From Pseudofrankia saprophytica (GTDB taxonomy: Bacteria > Actinomycetota > Actinomycetes > Frankiales > Frankiaceae): a stretch of 64,000 nucleotides of DNA. The stretch lies in assembly GCF_000235425.2 (NCBI RefSeq), contig NZ_KI912266.1, positions 7,955,130 to 8,019,129 of the forward strand. The letters run 5' to 3'. Positions 60,984 to 64,000 of the stretch are shown here, in pieces. A program made the position numbers and the translations under genes. The notes below the pieces were generated by a model. The model was given only the letters and a program-made list of their open reading frames with translations. It did no database searches and was not told the DNA's origin. Every line of letters starts with the position of its first letter. The stretch's first letter is position 1.

Positions 60984-63900
60984 CTACAGCGGACTTCTCC
61001 AATCCGCAAGACCAAAGGCCAGCGTGACGCCGCCGCTCTTCTCGATCACTTCCCGAAACCGCGGCTTGGGCCCAAATATTTCGTCACGTCGCATCGGACT
61101 ATTCAGGAAGAAGTCAAAACCGTACAGCACTGCGATTCGTCCAGCCGTACGCGCACGCTCGATCCACCGCATATCCGGCACGTTATCTGCAATAGCTAGG
61201 AGCATGCCGTCTTCGTCGCGAAGACAAAATCGCCCGCCTTCGACGAACGCCGAAACTCCGGTGCTCTCTGGGATAGCCGAGACGTCGCCAAGCACCCGTC
61301 GGAAGCCAGCTGAGGCGAGCCGATAGACTTTGAGCTCAACGGGTTGGAGCTTAGGATCTAGCGTGACGAGCACTGGTTGACGAGGCTCTAGGATGGCAAT
61401 CGGAAAAATTGACGACGATGATGAATCGCCCCGAAGTATATCTGAATTCGCGATCAGCTGAATCCAGAGAGTGGTCGCGCTTGAGTTCTCAAGGTAGTAA
61501 CCGTAGGATTTAGGATCTTCAAAGAGCTCCCACACCGGTGATCTGCGCGGAATTTTTGCGACGATCTCCGATATTCTGGCCTGCTCACGGTCGTGATAGT
61601 CCTTCAGGAGAAGCGTTCGAACCTTCTTCTCGAAACCAAAAAATACCCTCTCCCACCTGACGGCTGTTTCTTCCTCATCGGCAAAAGATCTGTCTGAAAT
61701 CAGCTTCAGCTTCTCAATCGCGCCTGCAAAATCGGCACGGGTGGCGCGCTCCACGGCGCGCAGGAATTCGAGCTGCACAAGTTCATGTCCAGCAGGTTTG
61801 AGAACCTCGTCGGATCCGCATTTTTCAAGGAGGCGGCCGAGGAATGGGGCGGCCGACTCGTCGGCGAACAGCCAGTTTAGCGTCGCGGTGAAACCGGCGT
61901 TGTGAATCAACATCCGGATCGAGAAATGATGGAGAGAGTTGGGAACTACGTGGCGGGAAAAAGCATCGAGTTCCGCCATTGCCGCATCCCATTTTCGCTG
62001 CGCAGCGAGGGCCTCGATGAGTAGTCGCCGTATTTCCATCACAGGGGCGACACGCGAGCTCTCCGGCCTAACCAAGAGCGCTCGTGCCGACTTTTCAGCC
62101 TCGGCCGGCCGACCGCTCTGTATCAGCCGGTTAATCGCCGATATCGCGAGTGCTATCTCAGCGACCGGCGTCGTCGGCAGACCTTCCACGAGCCGGCCAT
62201 AGAGCCCATGAACGGACCGGATCTCGGGCTCGTTTGGAGTAAGCTCCAGCTGTATGTTAAGAAGCGCGTAGGCCTGCGCGGCAAGATCGGCAGCCAGCAT
62301 CGAATTCTCTAAGACTAGACCCTCGACGTACGCATACACCTCACCACCGAGCTGCTCCGACAAGATGGCCGCCGTGGCAGACGTCTGCTCGGCGGCGTGA
62401 ACTGTAGCAAGCGTGATTCGGGTCTGGGTTGTAAGCAGTCCACGCGGGCCCTCAATTTCATTGAGCCATCGTAGTTCAAGTTCCAATAGATCGACTGCGT
62501 CGTGGCTCCTGCCCGTCGAGAAATAGAAGCCCGCGAGGTTCCCTAAGAGAGCAGCCGTCCCTCCGTTACGAACGTTCAGACGGCGAATATTGGAGACCAA
62601 CTCCGATGCGTGCTGTGCGACCTGCCACGTCCACTCGGACTCGTCGTGGTCCATTCCGGCCCCCAGCCACCTCGTCGTGTGAAAAGCAGCTCGTGTCAGC
62701 GGAGCGTCTGGGGATATCGTCGCCTCGAACTCCCGGCGGAGGACGGTCTGCAAAACGGTATTCAATGAAACCGTCTCATTTTGCAGAGAGTCAAAATTGA
62801 AGGCCGACGGCAATGGCTCCGATCGGTGCACAAACGAGATATTGACGAGCTCTCGAAGGGTTTCACGTACCAACCCGTCGGATTCGTCGAGGACAGCCGG
62901 TCCGATCAAATCTTGCGGAACCTCCAACGGAGATATACACGCAGAAGCCATCGCCAGGTGCAAGGGAATTCCGACGGCGCCGAAGAAACTCATGTAGCCG
63001 AGAACTTCCACGGCGACGGCCGAAGCCACTCGATTCACCTTCGCGCCTTGCCTAAGTCTCTCTAGGCTCGTACGTATTGCAGATACGAGGGTGCGGGGAT
63101 ACCCCTGAGGCACTGAGAGATGGTCATCCATCGCGCGATCTTTGATCAGATCACGGTACTCGGTTATACGGTCTGGCGGAAGCCCACAGGAGACTATGTA
63201 ACCACTCGCGAGCTCGATTGCCAGCGGCCACGCGTCGAGCGTCTCGACCAGCGAGAGAAGCGAGTTCTGATGTCTCTCTGTTTCCGTGCCATCGAGCCGG
63301 AGTCGGCGGACAAGAAGGTTGAGAGCTTCCTCGGAGTTCATCCTCTCAACGAGAATCCTGGTCTGTGCGTATGACCATCCTGCCGATGCTGTCGACGTCA
63401 CAATGACGTCGCCTCTGCCGAACCTCGGTAGCCACGCCTTTACAGAGTCAGGTATGACATCGTCAAAAACAATTAGCCATCGGCCTGATATCCGCTGAAG
63501 GAGTGCATGCACCTTTTCCCGGAGGTAGTCGAGGCCTCGGGATGTTGCCGATTCTCCCTCGCTTTGAGTGCCAAGGTGGCTAAGTACACGAGTAAATGAG
63601 GCCGCCAGAGCGTCACTTGTTGTTCCATCGACCCATAGAATCTGATCATACAGGTGAGAGTGTTCGGCGATGTAGGCGACTGCGAGACTAGACTTTCCGA
63701 TCCCGGATAGTCCGGTGATCGCGCATAACACCGTTCCGACGCGCGACTCTGTCGACGTTTCGAATGTCGCCGCCACCTGCCCGACAAGTGTGGATCTTGG
63801 AATGTCGGGGATAGGTGGAACTGGCCCCGTAATCACGCCCCAGTCTTGGCGCCCGAGCGCAGCGCTGAGACTCTCATTGCTGATATTTAGATCGGCCAAG

Positions 63901-64000
63901 AACTCCGTAATGGTCCACACCGACAATTTAGGATCGGCGGCGCGCTGAAGGGTCTTGGCGACGAGGTGGTTGAGCACGAGGCCGCTGGATCCCTCTCCAC
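60984..64000 (-). CDS. NB-ARC-type STAND NTPase with TPR-like repeats (5' end may lie outside)
   Basis: At least 997 residues (GTG 63977), and the frame stays open to the window edge. The P-loop is GLSGIGKSSLAVAY (about 89-102), Walker B RWLIVFDDV, and WPLAIELASGY gives the GxP-like motif of NB-ARC proteins. The rest is helical with repeats of TPR type (AGFYFSTGRSHDAVDLLE). The family senses a ligand through its repeats and oligomerises; many bacterial members are anti-phage (Avs-like). No effector domain is recognised in the visible part, so it may be N-terminal of the window. Lower GC than the operon next to it. Confidence 0.82.
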   Translation of the reverse strand, partial: GEGSSGLVLNHLVAKTLQRAADPKLSVWTITEFLADLNISNESLSAALGRQDWGVITGPVPPIPDIPRSTLVGQVAATFETSTESRVGTVLCAITGLSGIGKSSLAVAYIAEHSHLYDQILWVDGTTSDALAASFTRVLSHLGTQSEGESATSRGLDYLREKVHALLQRISGRWLIVFDDVIPDSVKAWLPRFGRGDVIVTSTASAGWSYAQTRILVERMNSEEALNLLVRRLRLDGTETERHQNSLLSLVETLDAWPLAIELASGYIVSCGLPPDRITEYRDLIKDRAMDDHLSVPQGYPRTLVSAIRTSLERLRQGAKVNRVASAVAVEVLGYMSFFGAVGIPLHLAMASACISPLEVPQDLIGPAVLDESDGLVRETLRELVNISFVHRSEPLPSAFNFDSLQNETVSLNTVLQTVLRREFEATISPDAPLTRAAFHTTRWLGAGMDHDESEWTWQVAQHASELVSNIRRLNVRNGGTAALLGNLAGFYFSTGRSHDAVDLLELELRWLNEIEGPRGLLTTQTRITLATVHAAEQTSATAAILSEQLGGEVYAYVEGLVLENSMLAADLAAQAYALLNIQLELTPNEPEIRSVHGLYGRLVEGLPTTPVAEIALAISAINRLIQSGRPAEAEKSARALLVRPESSRVAPVMEIRRLLIEALAAQRKWDAAMAELDAFSRHVVPNSLHHFSIRMLIHNAGFTATLNWLFADESAAPFLGRLLEKCGSDEVLKPAGHELVQLEFLRAVERATRADFAGAIEKLKLISDRSFADEEETAVRWERVFFGFEKKVRTLLLKDYHDREQARISEIVAKIPRRSPVWELFEDPKSYGYYLENSSATTLWIQLIANSDILRGDSSSSSIFPIAILEPRQPVLVTLDPKLQPVELKVYRLASAGFRRVLGDVSAIPESTGVSAFVEGGRFCLRDEDGMLLAIADNVPDMRWIERARTAGRIAVLYGFDFFLNSPMRRDEIFGPKPRFREVIEKSGGVTLAFGLADWRSPL

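Overview
The window is very GC-rich, uses many GTG starts, and carries actinobacterial signatures: a DUF2637 membrane protein, an F420-type PPOX oxidoreductase, an Acg-like nitroreductase, a HelD/HelR-type ATPase and tandem Pkn kinases. It looks like a filamentous actinomycete of the Frankia/Streptomyces kind. The species cannot be named from the sequence. No rRNA, tRNA or CRISPR array was seen.

Bases 1-28,500 are mostly core-like. A minus-strand acyl-CoA block (thiolase-like, FadB-like, CaiB/BaiF CoA-transferase, SDR) is followed by an alpha/beta hydrolase, an SGNH hydrolase, a paired CBS-HEPN / DUF262 module, an ABC exporter, a HelD/HelR-like ATPase and an HhH protein. Then come two tandem membrane Ser/Thr kinases, a nitroreductase, a PPOX protein and an acyl-CoA dehydrogenase behind a paired palindromic operator. 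The thiolase-like and FadB-like proteins are both catalytically degraded although their reading frames are open.

Bases 27,500-39,500 are a scrap-yard island: a phosphatase remnant, a TPR P-loop protein split by an IS3-family element that is itself split by a second IS (perfect 14-bp inverted repeats, 5-bp target duplication), a frameshifted WD40 remnant, and a lower-GC KAP-type membrane NTPase. Bases 39,500-47,200 hold a mobilisation module: a MobF relaxase-helicase, DUF2637 protein, resolvase-like protein and excisionase-like HTH protein, with a 12-bp direct-repeat array beside the relaxase that may be oriT.

Bases 48,400-60,750 hold the most interesting locus. An HTH-TPR regulator is divergent from a tightly coupled, largely overlapping operon: QueD, QueE, phosphoribosyltransferase, GT4 glycosyltransferase, PIG-L deacetylase, WbqC-like protein, thymidylate-kinase-like protein, radical SAM/SPASM-like enzyme, DegT aminotransferase and a DEDD-type exonuclease-like protein. 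It is followed by a Nudix hydrolase, an unknown helical protein and a two-domain PEP-synthase-like phosphotransferase. The gene set suggests a glycosylated, possibly aminated 7-deazaguanine-type product, but the product is inferred. The window ends inside an NB-ARC/TPR STAND NTPase, again of lower GC.
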